Translations under genes and position numbers: made by a program
Notes under the pieces: model-generated
The model's database searches: none
Seen by the model: only the letters and a program-made list of their open reading frames with translations
What the model was told of the DNA's origin: nothing
Assembly (NCBI RefSeq): GCF_001007995.1
Contig: NZ_CP011389.1
Span: 2,952,501-3,016,500 of the forward strand
Origin: Deinococcus soli (ex Cha et al. 2016)
GTDB lineage: Bacteria; Deinococcota; Deinococci; Deinococcales; Deinococcaceae
Length of the DNA: 64,000 bases
Direction: 5' to 3'
Shown here: positions 32,368-40,427 of the stretch, piece by piece
Layout of the letters: every line of letters starts with the position of its first letter
Numbering within the stretch: the stretch's first letter is position 1

Positions 32368-33219
32368 CTACGCCTTCACGCCGCCGGCGGTGAGGCCCGC
32401 GACGAAGCGGCGCTGGAAGATGGCGATCAGCAGCACGAGGGGCACAGTGGCGACGACGACGGCGGCGGCGATCAGTGGCCAGGGGAACGCGAATTCGCCC
32501 TGGTAGAGGGTCACGCCGACGGACACGGTGCGCATGGACAGTTTGGTGTTGAAGCTCAGGGCGAGCAGGAATTCGTTCCAGGAGTTCACGAAGACCAGCA
32601 GCGCGGCCGTGACGACGCCGGGCGTCGAGAGGGGCAGGACGACGCGGGTCAGCGCGCCGACGCGGGTGGTGCCGTCCACCATGGCGGCCGCTTCGAGGTC
32701 GCGTGGGATGGCGCTGAAGAACGCCACGAGCGTGAGGATGCCGATGGGGAGGCTCAGGGCGGCGTAGGGCAGGATCAGCGCGGGGTAGGTGTTCAGCAGG
32801 TTCGCGCCGCGCATCAGGCGGAACATGGGCACGAGCAGGCTGACGACCGGGAGCATGCTGAACGTCACGACGGCGGTCATGAGCAGCCCACGCCCGCGCA
32901 GGTTCAGGCGGGCCAGGGCGTACGCGGCAGGCACGGCGGCGGCGATGCACAGCACGGTGCTCAGCAGGCTGACGGTCAGGGAGTTCAGGAAGAACTGCGC
33001 GAACGGCTGCTCGCTGAACACCCGGGCGTAGTTGCTGAAGTCCAGTGTTGACGGGAGGTACTGCACCGGGAACTTCTGGAGTTCGCCCTCGGATTTCAGG
33101 CTGGTGAGGACCATCCAGATGAACGGGAAGAACCCGCCGACGATCAGGGCGGCCAGCGCGGCGTACCGTCCGGCACGCTGCGCTGGCGTGAGGCGCTGGG
33201 GGCTGGTGTCGCCACTCAC
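32368..33219 (-). CDS. ABC transporter permease, MalG type
   Basis: Inner-membrane permease of 283 residues with six predicted helices. The loop that docks the ATPase, DLEAAAMVDGTTRVGALTRVVLPLSTPG, fits EAA-x3-G-x9-I-x-LP. The long periplasmic region after helix 1 is typical of MalG. Start is GTG 33219, overlapping the upstream stop by 4 nt (GTGA). The gap to the SsuD-like gene (32289-32367) holds a GTGGG-rich repeat. No ATPase gene is in the operon, so a shared MsmX/MalK-type ATPase is expected. Confidence 0.9.
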   Translation of the reverse strand: MSGDTSPQRLTPAQRAGRYAALAALIVGGFFPFIWMVLTSLKSEGELQKFPVQYLPSTLDFSNYARVFSEQPFAQFFLNSLTVSLLSTVLCIAAAVPAAYALARLNLRGRGLLMTAVVTFSMLPVVSLLVPMFRLMRGANLLNTYPALILPYAALSLPIGILTLVAFFSAIPRDLEAAAMVDGTTRVGALTRVVLPLSTPGVVTAALLVFVNSWNEFLLALSFNTKLSMRTVSVGVTLYQGEFAFPWPLIAAAVVVATVPLVLLIAIFQRRFVAGLTAGGVKA

Positions 33220-34139
33220 GAGTTGCCTCCGTCCCGCACGAAGCGGACGTACACGGCGGTCACGGCCAGGCTCAGTGCGAACAGCGCCACGCTGAGCGCG
33301 GCGGCGTACCCGAAGTCCAGGAACTCGATGCCCGTGCGGTAGATGTACACGCCGAGCGTCTCCAGCAGGCCCTGCGCGGGCGCCTGCTGGATGAACGTGT
33401 AGGGAATGTCGAAGACCTGCACGGCGCTGATGGTGCGGAAGATGAACGCCACGGCGAGGCTGGGGGCCAGCAGCGGCAGGATCACCCGGAAGAACGTCTG
33501 GGTGGGGGTCGCGCCGTCCACCTGCGCCGCCTCGATCATCTCCTTCGGGATGCCCTGGAGGCCGCCCAGGACGATCAGCGCGACGAAGGAACTCGTCTTC
33601 CAGACGATGGTGAGGACCATCGCCAGGACGCTCAGGCCGGGCGTGCTGAGCCAGCGCAGCGGTTCCTGAATGATGCCCGCGCGGACCAGCAGGTCGTTGA
33701 ACACGCCGTACTGCGCGTTGAACAGCCACGCGAAGATCAGGCCCGTGATGACCGGCGGCATCGCCCAGGGGAGTAGCAGGGCCACGCGGGCCACGTCCCG
33801 CGCGCGGCTGGGCAGGTGCGCGGCCAGCGCCATGGGGACGCCCACCAGGAACGACCCGCCGACCGTCAGAACGCCGAAGAACAGCGTGTTGCGCAGCGCC
33901 GCGCCGAAGCGGGCGTCGCCGAGCATCTGCGCGTACTGCTTGAGGCCCACGAAGCCCGTGAGCCACGGTTCGGTCAGCTTGTTCAGGTACAGGCTGTCGC
34001 GGAAGGTGGTCAGCATGGGAAACAGCAGCACACCCAGCAGGAGCGCCGCCGCCGGGAGCAGCAGGAAGAAGGCCAGCAGGCCCTCGCCGGGTTCACGGCG
34101 AACCCGGCGGGAGGGAGTGGGATTCAGGGGTGGGGTCAT
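33216..34139 (-). CDS. ABC transporter permease, MalF type
   Basis: A 307-residue permease with six membrane helices. EAA loop: KEMIEAAQVDGATPTQTFFRVILPLLAP. The first helix follows a basic N-terminus (SRRVRREPGEG), as in MalF/UgpA relatives. The ATG at 34139 lies in the end of repeat copy A, with GGAG 5 nt upstream also from the repeat. Works with the MalG-type permease and the binding protein at 34273. Confidence 0.9.
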   Translation of the reverse strand: MTPPLNPTPSRRVRREPGEGLLAFFLLLPAAALLLGVLLFPMLTTFRDSLYLNKLTEPWLTGFVGLKQYAQMLGDARFGAALRNTLFFGVLTVGGSFLVGVPMALAAHLPSRARDVARVALLLPWAMPPVITGLIFAWLFNAQYGVFNDLLVRAGIIQEPLRWLSTPGLSVLAMVLTIVWKTSSFVALIVLGGLQGIPKEMIEAAQVDGATPTQTFFRVILPLLAPSLAVAFIFRTISAVQVFDIPYTFIQQAPAQGLLETLGVYIYRTGIEFLDFGYAAALSVALFALSLAVTAVYVRFVRDGGNS

Positions 34140-34272
34140 ACGGACTCCGATTGAATGGTTTGGAAAAACCGTTCAATCCGAGCGGATGCGAGCAGGAGCG
34201 GTGAGGATTCCGGGCGTGGAGTTGACAGATCGGTGTAGTGCCGATCTGTCAAAGAAACAGACGGAATCCGAA
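34137..34272 (+). repeat. Structured intergenic repeat, copy A
   Basis: Best-formed copy. Ends CGGACTCCG (34141-34149) and CGGAATCCG (34262-34270). Hairpin 1: TTGAATGG/CCGTTCAA (34151-34158 with 34169-34176). Core TCCGAGCGGATGCGAG at 34177-34192. Hairpin 2: TTGACAGATCGG/CCGATCTGTCAA (34222-34233 with 34241-34252), 12 perfect pairs. It fills the whole gap between the binding-protein stop and the permease start, so it is transcribed within the operon and donates the permease's Shine-Dalgarno and ATG. Confidence 0.92.
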
Positions 34273-35508
34273 TCACTTCAGCAGCGGTTCCAGGTCACGC
34301 TTCATGTCGTTCAGCGCGGCGTCCACGCTCTTGCTGCCCGCGACGGCGGCGGAGACGTTGTTGCGGATGATCTCGCTGACGCGCGGGTAGGCGGGCGTGA
34401 CGGGGCGCGGGCGGGCTTTCGTGACGATAGGGTACAGCGCCTTGAAGTGCGGGTTGGCGGCCAGCACGGCCTTGTCGTTGTACAGGCTCTTGCGCACGGG
34501 CAGGTACGCGCCCTTGACGGCCATCTCGCGCTGCACGTCGTTGCTGGACATGAACTGCAGGAGTTTCACGGCGGTGGCCTTGTTGCGGCTGTAGGCGTTC
34601 AGGCCCCATTCCCAGCCGCCGGTGCAGGTGGCGCTGGCGTTCTTCCCGAAGGCGGGGAGTGCGGCGACGCCCACGTCACCCTTGACCTTGGTGGGCTGGG
34701 GGCTGTTGCCCTGGAAGTGCGCCCAGGCGTAACTCCAGTTCAGGCCGAACAGGACGTTCCCGGCCTGGAACTGCTGGCGGGAGTCATCGGTCTTCATCTC
34801 GGCGCTGGCGGCGGGCGCAAGCTTGGTCTTCACGGCGTTCACCAGGAACCCCAGGCCCTGCTTGGCGGCGGGGCCCGTGACGTCGCCCACGCTGCCGCCG
34901 CCGGTCCAGGTCATCTCCAGGAAGTTGCACACGGTGCCCTCGATGGGCGCGCCCTGGAAGTTGAAGCCTTGCAGGCTGCCGCCTTCGGCCTTCTGGATGC
35001 GCGCGGCGGTCGCGGCGAGTTCATCCCAGGTTCTGGGCACCTTGGCCTTGTACTTCTCGAGGAGGTCCTTGCGGTAGTACAGGAACTGCGCGTCGGTGAA
35101 GGCGGGCATGGCGTACAGCTTGCCGCCCACGCTGGCGGCGGCGACCGGGCCGGGCAGGAAGGCTTTCAGGTACGTGTCCTTGCTGGGCAGGTACGCGTCG
35201 AGCGGTTCGGCCCAGCCGGCGGCGGCGAAGGTGGCGGTGCGGACCACGTCGATCAGGAAGAGGTCGAGGGTGTTGTCCTTGGCGGCCAGCACGGTGGTGA
35301 GATACTGGTTCTGGGCTTCGCTGGTGGCGCCGCCGGTCTCGATCTTGATCCTGACATTGGGGTTCTGTTTCTCGAAGCGGTCGAAGATGGGCTGGAATAT
35401 CTCGGGGCGCTGCTGGCTGCCCATGAAGACGGTCAGGGTGGTGGCGGCGTGGGCGCTGCCGAGCGCGGCGAGGGCCAGGGTGGCGGTCAGGGTGAGTCGG
35501 GTACGCAT
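34273..35508 (-). CDS. Sugar-type ABC transporter substrate-binding protein
   Basis: Exported binding protein of 411 residues, signal peptide MRTRLTLTATLALAALGSAHA. The mature start TTLTVFMGSQQRPEIFQPIFDRFEKQNP and segments LDLFLIDVVRTATFAAAGW and LNAYSRNKATAVKLLQFMSS fit the MalE/trehalose-maltose family 1 binding proteins. GGAGG precedes the ATG at 35508. First gene of the operon 35508-31161. The ligand cannot be read from sequence. Confidence 0.9.
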   Translation of the reverse strand: MRTRLTLTATLALAALGSAHAATTLTVFMGSQQRPEIFQPIFDRFEKQNPNVRIKIETGGATSEAQNQYLTTVLAAKDNTLDLFLIDVVRTATFAAAGWAEPLDAYLPSKDTYLKAFLPGPVAAASVGGKLYAMPAFTDAQFLYYRKDLLEKYKAKVPRTWDELAATAARIQKAEGGSLQGFNFQGAPIEGTVCNFLEMTWTGGGSVGDVTGPAAKQGLGFLVNAVKTKLAPAASAEMKTDDSRQQFQAGNVLFGLNWSYAWAHFQGNSPQPTKVKGDVGVAALPAFGKNASATCTGGWEWGLNAYSRNKATAVKLLQFMSSNDVQREMAVKGAYLPVRKSLYNDKAVLAANPHFKALYPIVTKARPRPVTPAYPRVSEIIRNNVSAAVAGSKSVDAALNDMKRDLEPLLK

Positions 35509-35529
35509 GGGAACCTCCGGAAAAAGTGG

Positions 35530-35545
35530 ACTTGTTTTATCAACT
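35530..35545. promoter_or_regulatory. Candidate operator of the MalEFG-like operon
   Basis: ACTTGTTTTATCAACT, an AT-rich imperfect palindrome (TTG-N6-CAA with matching flanks) 22 bp before the binding-protein ATG in otherwise G/C-rich DNA. Position fits a repressor site over the promoter. No regulator gene is adjacent. Confidence 0.35.
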
Positions 35546-35681
35546 AATGCCCCGCTGTTCCAGTCGCCACCGGCGACGCTGTACAGACCACGAACTGAAG
35601 ACCTCACCAGCATGGCACGCCCGCTCCCGGTGCGCCAATTGGCTTACCGCCGCGCCAGGGGGGCGCCGTACACTCCGGAAC

Positions 35682-37466
35682 GTGACCACAACCGAGATGC
35701 CCCGCTGGCGCACCGACGACCTGTACGCCAGCCTGAACGACCCGCAGCTGGAGCGCGACCTGAGCACCCTGGGCCAGGACGTGCAGGCCCTGGAGGCCCT
35801 GTTCGACGCCCACGCCGTGCGCGCCGGATCGCCCGTCACCCCGGGCGCGGTGGACGCGGTGATGGGCGACCTGAACGCCGTCCTGACCCGCCTGGGCCGC
35901 CTGCGCGCCTACGTGTACGCCTTCGTGACCACCGACAGCCGCGACGAGGCGGCGCAGGCCCGCATGGCCGCCCTGACCACCCTGACCCTGCCGCTAGGCC
36001 CGCTGGGCTCGCGCCTGACCGCGTGGCTGGGCGGCCTGGACGACGCGGCCCTGACCGACCTGCTGGACCAGAGTGCCGCCGCCCGCGCGCACGAACACCG
36101 GCTGCGCCGCGCCGCGCAGCTCGCCCGGTACCAGATGACCCCACCAGAGGAGGACCTCGCCGCGCGGCTGCACCCGGCCAGCGGCGGCGGCTGGAGCAAA
36201 CTGCACGGCAACGTCTCCAGCACCCTGTCGGGCGAGTACCGCGGCCAGTCCCTGCCCGTGACCGCCCTGCGCGCCCTGGCCAGCGACCCCGACGCAGGCG
36301 TGCGCGAGGACGCCTACCACGCCGAGATCGCCGCCTGGAAAACCCAGGAGACCGTTTTCGCTGCCTGCATGAACGGCGTGAAAGGGGAGGAGGGCACCCT
36401 CGCCGCCCGGCGCGGCTTCACGGACGTCGTCGCGCCCAGCCTCCTGAGCAACGGCATCGACCGCGAGACGCTGGACGCCATGCAGGCCGCCGTCGTCCGC
36501 TCCCTGCCGGACTTCCGCCGTTACTTCCGCGCCAAGGCCCGCCACCTCGGCAAGACGCAGCTGGACTGGTGGGACCTGTTTGCCCCGGTGGGCCAGAGCG
36601 ACACCCACTGGGACTACGCCGCGGGGGAGGCGTTCGTGGAACGCCAGTTCCGCGCGTACAGCCCCGCCCTGGGGGACTTCGCCGCCCGCGCCTTCGGTGA
36701 GCGCTGGATCGACGCGGGCCCCCGCGACGGCAAACGCAGCGGCGCGTTCTGCATGAAGTGGCAGGGCGCCGACAGCCGCATCCTGATGAACCACGACCCC
36801 AGCCTGGACTCGGTCAGCACCCTGGCGCACGAACTGGGCCACGCGTACCACAACGTGCAGCTCGGCGGCCTGGACCCCCTCCAGCAGGAGACGCCCATGA
36901 CCCTCGCGGAGACCGCCAGCATCTTCTGCGAGACGATCATCCAGAACGCCGCGCTGCAGAGCGCGCAGGGCCCGGAGCGCCTGTACGTTCTGGAAACGCA
37001 GCTGATGGGTCACGCGCAGGTCGTCGTGGACATCCACAGCCGCTTCCTGTTCGAGAAGGCCGTCTTCGAACGCCGCGCCGCGGGCGACCTGAACCCCAGC
37101 GACTTCAACACCCTGATGGTGCAGGCGCAGCGCGACACGTACGGCGACGCCCTGAACACCCCCCACCCCTACATGTGGGCCGTCAAGCCGCACTACTACG
37201 GCCGCAGCTTCTACAATTACCCGTACACCTTCGGGCTGCTGTTCGGCCTGGGCCTGTACGCTCAGTACGAGCAGGCCCGCGCCCAGGGGCAGGAGGCGGA
37301 CTTCCAGGCCCGCTACGACGCCCTGCTGGCCGCGACCGGGCAGGCCACGCCGCTGGCCCTCGCCGCGCGCTTCGGCATCGACCTGCACGCCCCGGACTTC
37401 TGGGAGGGCAGCCTGAACGTCATCCGCCGCCAGATCGACGCGTACGAGGCCACCACGCAGGCGTAA
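35682..37466 (+). CDS. pepF: Oligoendopeptidase F (M3 metallopeptidase)
   Basis: Cytoplasmic zinc peptidase of 594 residues that degrades short peptides. The zinc site is TLAHELGHAYH (near residues 380-390) with the third ligand in MTLAETASIFCE. N-terminal LYASLNDPQLERDL, then SKLHGNVSSTLSGEYRG and the M3 C-terminal YNYPYTFGLLFGLGLYAQY are typical. GTG 35682 is 7 nt after TACACT (35669-35674), so leaderless. Divergent from the MalE-like gene. Confidence 0.95.
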   Translation: MTTTEMPRWRTDDLYASLNDPQLERDLSTLGQDVQALEALFDAHAVRAGSPVTPGAVDAVMGDLNAVLTRLGRLRAYVYAFVTTDSRDEAAQARMAALTTLTLPLGPLGSRLTAWLGGLDDAALTDLLDQSAAARAHEHRLRRAAQLARYQMTPPEEDLAARLHPASGGGWSKLHGNVSSTLSGEYRGQSLPVTALRALASDPDAGVREDAYHAEIAAWKTQETVFAACMNGVKGEEGTLAARRGFTDVVAPSLLSNGIDRETLDAMQAAVVRSLPDFRRYFRAKARHLGKTQLDWWDLFAPVGQSDTHWDYAAGEAFVERQFRAYSPALGDFAARAFGERWIDAGPRDGKRSGAFCMKWQGADSRILMNHDPSLDSVSTLAHELGHAYHNVQLGGLDPLQQETPMTLAETASIFCETIIQNAALQSAQGPERLYVLETQLMGHAQVVVDIHSRFLFEKAVFERRAAGDLNPSDFNTLMVQAQRDTYGDALNTPHPYMWAVKPHYYGRSFYNYPYTFGLLFGLGLYAQYEQARAQGQEADFQARYDALLAATGQATPLALAARFGIDLHAPDFWEGSLNVIRRQIDAYEATTQA

Positions 37467-37476
37467 ACGGGAAGAG

Positions 37477-37510
37477 GTGAGTGGGTCGGGGGTATCGCCC
37501 TTCCACTCAC
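37477..37510. terminator. Hairpin between pepF and sppA
   Basis: Stem GTGAGTGG/CCACTCAC (37477-37484 with 37503-37510) between two convergent genes. The surrounding CCACTTCCCACTCCCTACTGCCC resembles, in reverse orientation, the GTGGG-rich stretch at 32302-32340. Confidence 0.45.
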
Positions 37511-37535
37511 CACTTCCCACTCCCTACTGCCCGCG

Positions 37536-39146
37536 TCAGCGCACTTTGATCTCCTGATCGAACCACGTCAGCACGCGTTCCCCGCCGAATGGCCAGACGG
37601 TGACGCGGGCGGCCTGCGCGGCCTCCTGCGCGAACTCCGGGAGGGGCCCGTGGTTCTTCGGCGTGACGTTCCACGCGGGCGCGTCCGCAGGGAGGCCCGC
37701 GAGTTCCCGGGCGCGGGTGAGGCCGGTGCGCAGGTCGCCCAGTTCGTCCACCAGCCCGCGATCCAGCGCGTCCTGTCCGCTCCAGATGCGGCCACGGCCC
37801 AGCTCGTTCACACGCTCCTTGCTGAGGTTGCGGCCCTCGGCGACGCGGGTCGTGAAGCGGTCGTACACCTCCAAGATGCCCTTCTCGACGTGTTCACGCT
37901 CGTCGTCGCTGTAGGGGCGCGCCGGGGAGAACATCAGGGCGCGGTCGCGGCCGACCCGTTCGGGGTTCAGGCCGTGACGGCGGTTGAATTCCGTCAGGAC
38001 GGGCTTGCCGCTGACCACGCCGATGCTGCCGGTCAGCGTGTACGGCGACGCGACGATCGTCTTGGCGTGCGTGGCGACGTAGTACCCGCCGGACGCGGCG
38101 TACTCGCCCATGACGACCACGACCGGCTTCTCACTGGTCGCGACCTCGCGCCAGATCAGGTCGCTGGCCAGGGCGCTGCCGCCCCCGCTGTTCACGTACA
38201 GGACAATCGCCTTCGTGGTCTTGTCCCCCTTGGCGCGGCGCAGCGCCGCCACGACCGTGTCCGACCCGGCCATCGGGCCCCCCAGCAGCGGCAGCGGGAT
38301 GGGATTGGTGCGGCTCTTGCCGGTGATGATCGCCCCGACCAGCGGCACGACCGCCACCCGCCCCGCCTTCGCCGCCTTCCCGGGCCGCGCGGGCAGCAGC
38401 AGGTCCGCGACCGCCGCGAACGGTCGGCTGGCTGGGCCGATTAGTTCGTCCTCGTAGGCGACCTTCGTGATCAGGCCCGCCTCCAGCGCCGCCTGCGCGC
38501 TCGTCAGGTCCGCCGCGAGCCATCCGGCCGCCACGTCCTCGGAGACACCGCGCGCCGCCGCGAGGTCCCGCACCCACGCGCCCTCCAGGCCCGACAGGTA
38601 GGCCTGAAGCTGCTCGCGGTTGTGGTCGTCCATCCGCTCCTCGGAGAAGCGCGTCAGGGCCGCCTTGTACTCGCGGATGCGCAGGTTCTCGAACTCTATC
38701 CCGCGCTTCTTGAGGAACTCGCCCAGGAACGTGCTCTCCAGCCCGAAGCCGCTGACGTTCACCTCGGCGGACTCCGGCGACACGAGTTCTCCTGCGCCGC
38801 TCGCCGCGATCAGGGACAGCATGTTCAGCTGCGGCAGGTACGCCACCACCCGCTTCGTTTGTTTCAGGTCGGCCAGCAGGCCCCGGATCGCGTGCGCCGT
38901 CGCGGGCGCGGCCGTGAACTCCCCGAACCGCACCAGCACGCCATGCAGCCACGACGCGCCGCGCAGTTTCTCGATGCGCGCCGCCAGGGCCTCCAGCGAC
39001 TCCGTACGGCTGAGCAGCCCCGCCACCGGATTCGTCGGCTGACGCTCCGGGTAGGGGCCACTCAGGTCCAGCACCACCCAAGTCGGGCGGGTCACGCCGC
39101 CGGGCAGCGCGTCATCACTCTTCAGGAACGGCAGGTTCAGGTTCAT
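37536..39146 (-). CDS. sppA: Signal peptide peptidase SppA (long form)
   Basis: S49 serine protease that degrades cleaved signal peptides. The 536-residue double-domain form resembles E. coli SppA. The catalytic Lys is in LRIREYKAALTRFSEE and the Ser in MGEYAASGGYYVATHA; LTGSIGVVSGKPVL follows as expected. There is no obvious N-terminal membrane helix in the chosen form (MNLNLPFLKSDDALPGG), unlike E. coli SppA, so it may be membrane-associated or cytoplasmic. A 29-codon upstream open extension is judged non-coding; TAGCGT precedes the ATG at 39146. Confidence 0.92.
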   Translation of the reverse strand: MNLNLPFLKSDDALPGGVTRPTWVVLDLSGPYPERQPTNPVAGLLSRTESLEALAARIEKLRGASWLHGVLVRFGEFTAAPATAHAIRGLLADLKQTKRVVAYLPQLNMLSLIAASGAGELVSPESAEVNVSGFGLESTFLGEFLKKRGIEFENLRIREYKAALTRFSEERMDDHNREQLQAYLSGLEGAWVRDLAAARGVSEDVAAGWLAADLTSAQAALEAGLITKVAYEDELIGPASRPFAAVADLLLPARPGKAAKAGRVAVVPLVGAIITGKSRTNPIPLPLLGGPMAGSDTVVAALRRAKGDKTTKAIVLYVNSGGGSALASDLIWREVATSEKPVVVVMGEYAASGGYYVATHAKTIVASPYTLTGSIGVVSGKPVLTEFNRRHGLNPERVGRDRALMFSPARPYSDDEREHVEKGILEVYDRFTTRVAEGRNLSKERVNELGRGRIWSGQDALDRGLVDELGDLRTGLTRARELAGLPADAPAWNVTPKNHGPLPEFAQEAAQAARVTVWPFGGERVLTWFDQEIKVR

Positions 39147-39253
39147 GCTCCACGCTACGCGCGCCCCGGCTGAGAAGTTCCGGTCACAGCGTTTTCCGGC
39201 TTCATTGAGCGTCTGACAACACGCCCCTTCCAACCGCTGTTTTTCTCGGAGAC

Positions 39254-39296
39254 TCGCTCCTCTCGATTCAGAGGGATGGAGGGTGTCACTTCATCC
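39254..39296. repeat. Perfect inverted repeat in the sppA-39330 gap
   Basis: About 13 bp of near-perfect complement (GATTCAGAGGGATG and CATCCCTCTGAATTC) enclosing GAGGGTGTCACTT, flanked by CTCGGAGACTCGCTCC and CTCCTTCCGGAG. The block looks like a separate small mobile or structured element; function unknown. The rest of 39147-39329 shows nothing. Confidence 0.5.
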
Positions 39297-39329
39297 CTCT
39301 GAATTCTGCGGTCACTCCTTCCGGAGCAC

Positions 39330-39509
39330 TCAGTTGCGCGGCACAGTCAGGTCGCCGTCCGCGACGTGCAACTGCACCGGTTGCAGGTCGCACACGAGCG
39401 CCGAGTGCCGCCCCGCGTCCCGGGACACCCGAAACGTCCGGCCCTGCCCGTCCACGCCCGCGCGACCCGGGGTCCACCCAGCGCGTTCCAGCCTTCCAGT
39501 CCCCAGCAC
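39330..39509 (-). CDS. Small hypothetical protein
   Basis: A 59-residue ORF with strong third-position G/C bias and a clear Shine-Dalgarno (GGAGGGAG, 4 nt before GTG 39509). The product starts [15 protein letters not shown], has basic and short-strand segments ([32 protein letters not shown]) and no membrane segment. The open frame extends further upstream without a good start. Family unknown. Confidence 0.45.
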   Translation of the reverse strand: MLGTGRLERAGWTPGRAGVDGQGRTFRVSRDAGRHSALVCDLQPVQLHVADGDLTVPRN

Positions 39510-39658
39510 GAGTCTCCCTCCGGTCACCGCGCCTGAAAGTGGTGCGGGCGGTGACTGCACCCAGGGTGCGCGCCGGGGCGTGACCGGCCCGTGCCCGAAC
39601 CGTGACCACGAGGCGCGCATGAAGGTCAGGGCGGACCCGGATGCCGTAGCATGCCGGG

Positions 39659-39700
39659 ATGCCAGTCCCCACCCCCCCTGCCCCCCGGAGCGGCGCGTGA
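39659..39700 (+). CDS. Candidate leaderless upstream ORF coupled to rbfA
   Basis: ATG 39659 lies 6 nt after TAGCAT (39647-39652), the leaderless pattern of this genome. The 13-codon frame ([13 protein letters not shown]) stops at TGA 39698-39700, overlapping the rbfA GTG (39697) as GTGA. The rbfA Shine-Dalgarno GGAG lies inside this ORF. Translating the short ORF would bring ribosomes onto rbfA. The Pro-rich content could slow ribosomes. Confidence 0.45.
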   Translation: MPVPTPPAPRSGA

Positions 39701-39987
39701 AACCCGAACAGATCCAGTCGCAGCTGACCCGCGTGATCAGCGACGCGATCGGCGGCCTGCGCGACCCGCGCGTGCCCATGATCGTGACCGTCGAGCGCGT
39801 GACCGTCACCGCCGACTATTCCCTGGCCCGCGTATACGTGAGCGCCATGACCGGCGACATGGAAGACCTGCTGGACGCCCTGAGCGGCGCGCGCGGGTAC
39901 CTGCAGCGGCAGGTGGCCGATCACGTGAAGCTGCGCCGCACGCCCGTGCTGGAATTCCACGACGCCAGCGACCGCCCCCCCCTGTGA
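39697..39987 (+). CDS. rbfA: Ribosome-binding factor A
   Basis: Assembly factor for the 30S subunit, needed for 16S rRNA 5' end maturation. The 96-residue KH-like product has the family pattern [38 protein letters not shown] (read in pieces) and the C-terminal [15 protein letters not shown] form (seen as [13 protein letters not shown]). GTG 39697 has GGAG 7 nt upstream. Its stop overlaps the next GTG (39984) by 4 nt. Confidence 0.93.
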   Translation: MKPEQIQSQLTRVISDAIGGLRDPRVPMIVTVERVTVTADYSLARVYVSAMTGDMEDLLDALSGARGYLQRQVADHVKLRRTPVLEFHDASDRPPL

Positions 39988-40415
39988 CCGTGCCCGAAAC
40001 CGGGTCCGAGACGGCGCCCTGGCCACCCACCATCATCCGCGTGCGCTACGCGGAAACGGACGCGATGGGCGTCGTGCACCACGCCACGTACCCCGTGTGG
40101 TTCGAGGTGGCCCGAACCGACCTGATGCACCACCTGGGCCTCCCGTACCGGGAGGTCGAGGCGCGCGGGTACTACCTGATGCTCTCGGGTCTGAACGTCG
40201 AGTACCGCCGCGCCGCCCGCTATGACGACGAACTCCGCATCGTGGCGCGGCTGAGCAGCGTCCGCTCGCGCACCATGACCTTCACGTACGAGGTTCTGCG
40301 CGGGGAGGAACTGCTCGCCACCGGCGAGACCCGCCACATCGCCACCGACCGGCAGTACCGACCCGCCCGCCTGCCCGACGACGTCCTGAGCCTGCTGCAG
40401 GGCCAGTCGCGCTAG
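39984..40415 (+). CDS. Acyl-CoA thioesterase, YbgC/4-hydroxybenzoyl-CoA type
   Basis: A 143-residue hotdog-fold thioesterase. [25 protein letters not shown] contains the catalytic Asp and the helix start of the 4HBT family; the middle [23 protein letters not shown] is also typical. It hydrolyses short acyl-CoA or similar thioesters; exact substrate unknown. GTG overlaps the rbfA stop (GTGA), so it is co-translated. Confidence 0.9.
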   Translation: MTVPETGSETAPWPPTIIRVRYAETDAMGVVHHATYPVWFEVARTDLMHHLGLPYREVEARGYYLMLSGLNVEYRRAARYDDELRIVARLSSVRSRTMTFTYEVLRGEELLATGETRHIATDRQYRPARLPDDVLSLLQGQSR

Positions 40416-40427
40416 ACTGCCCGGCAC

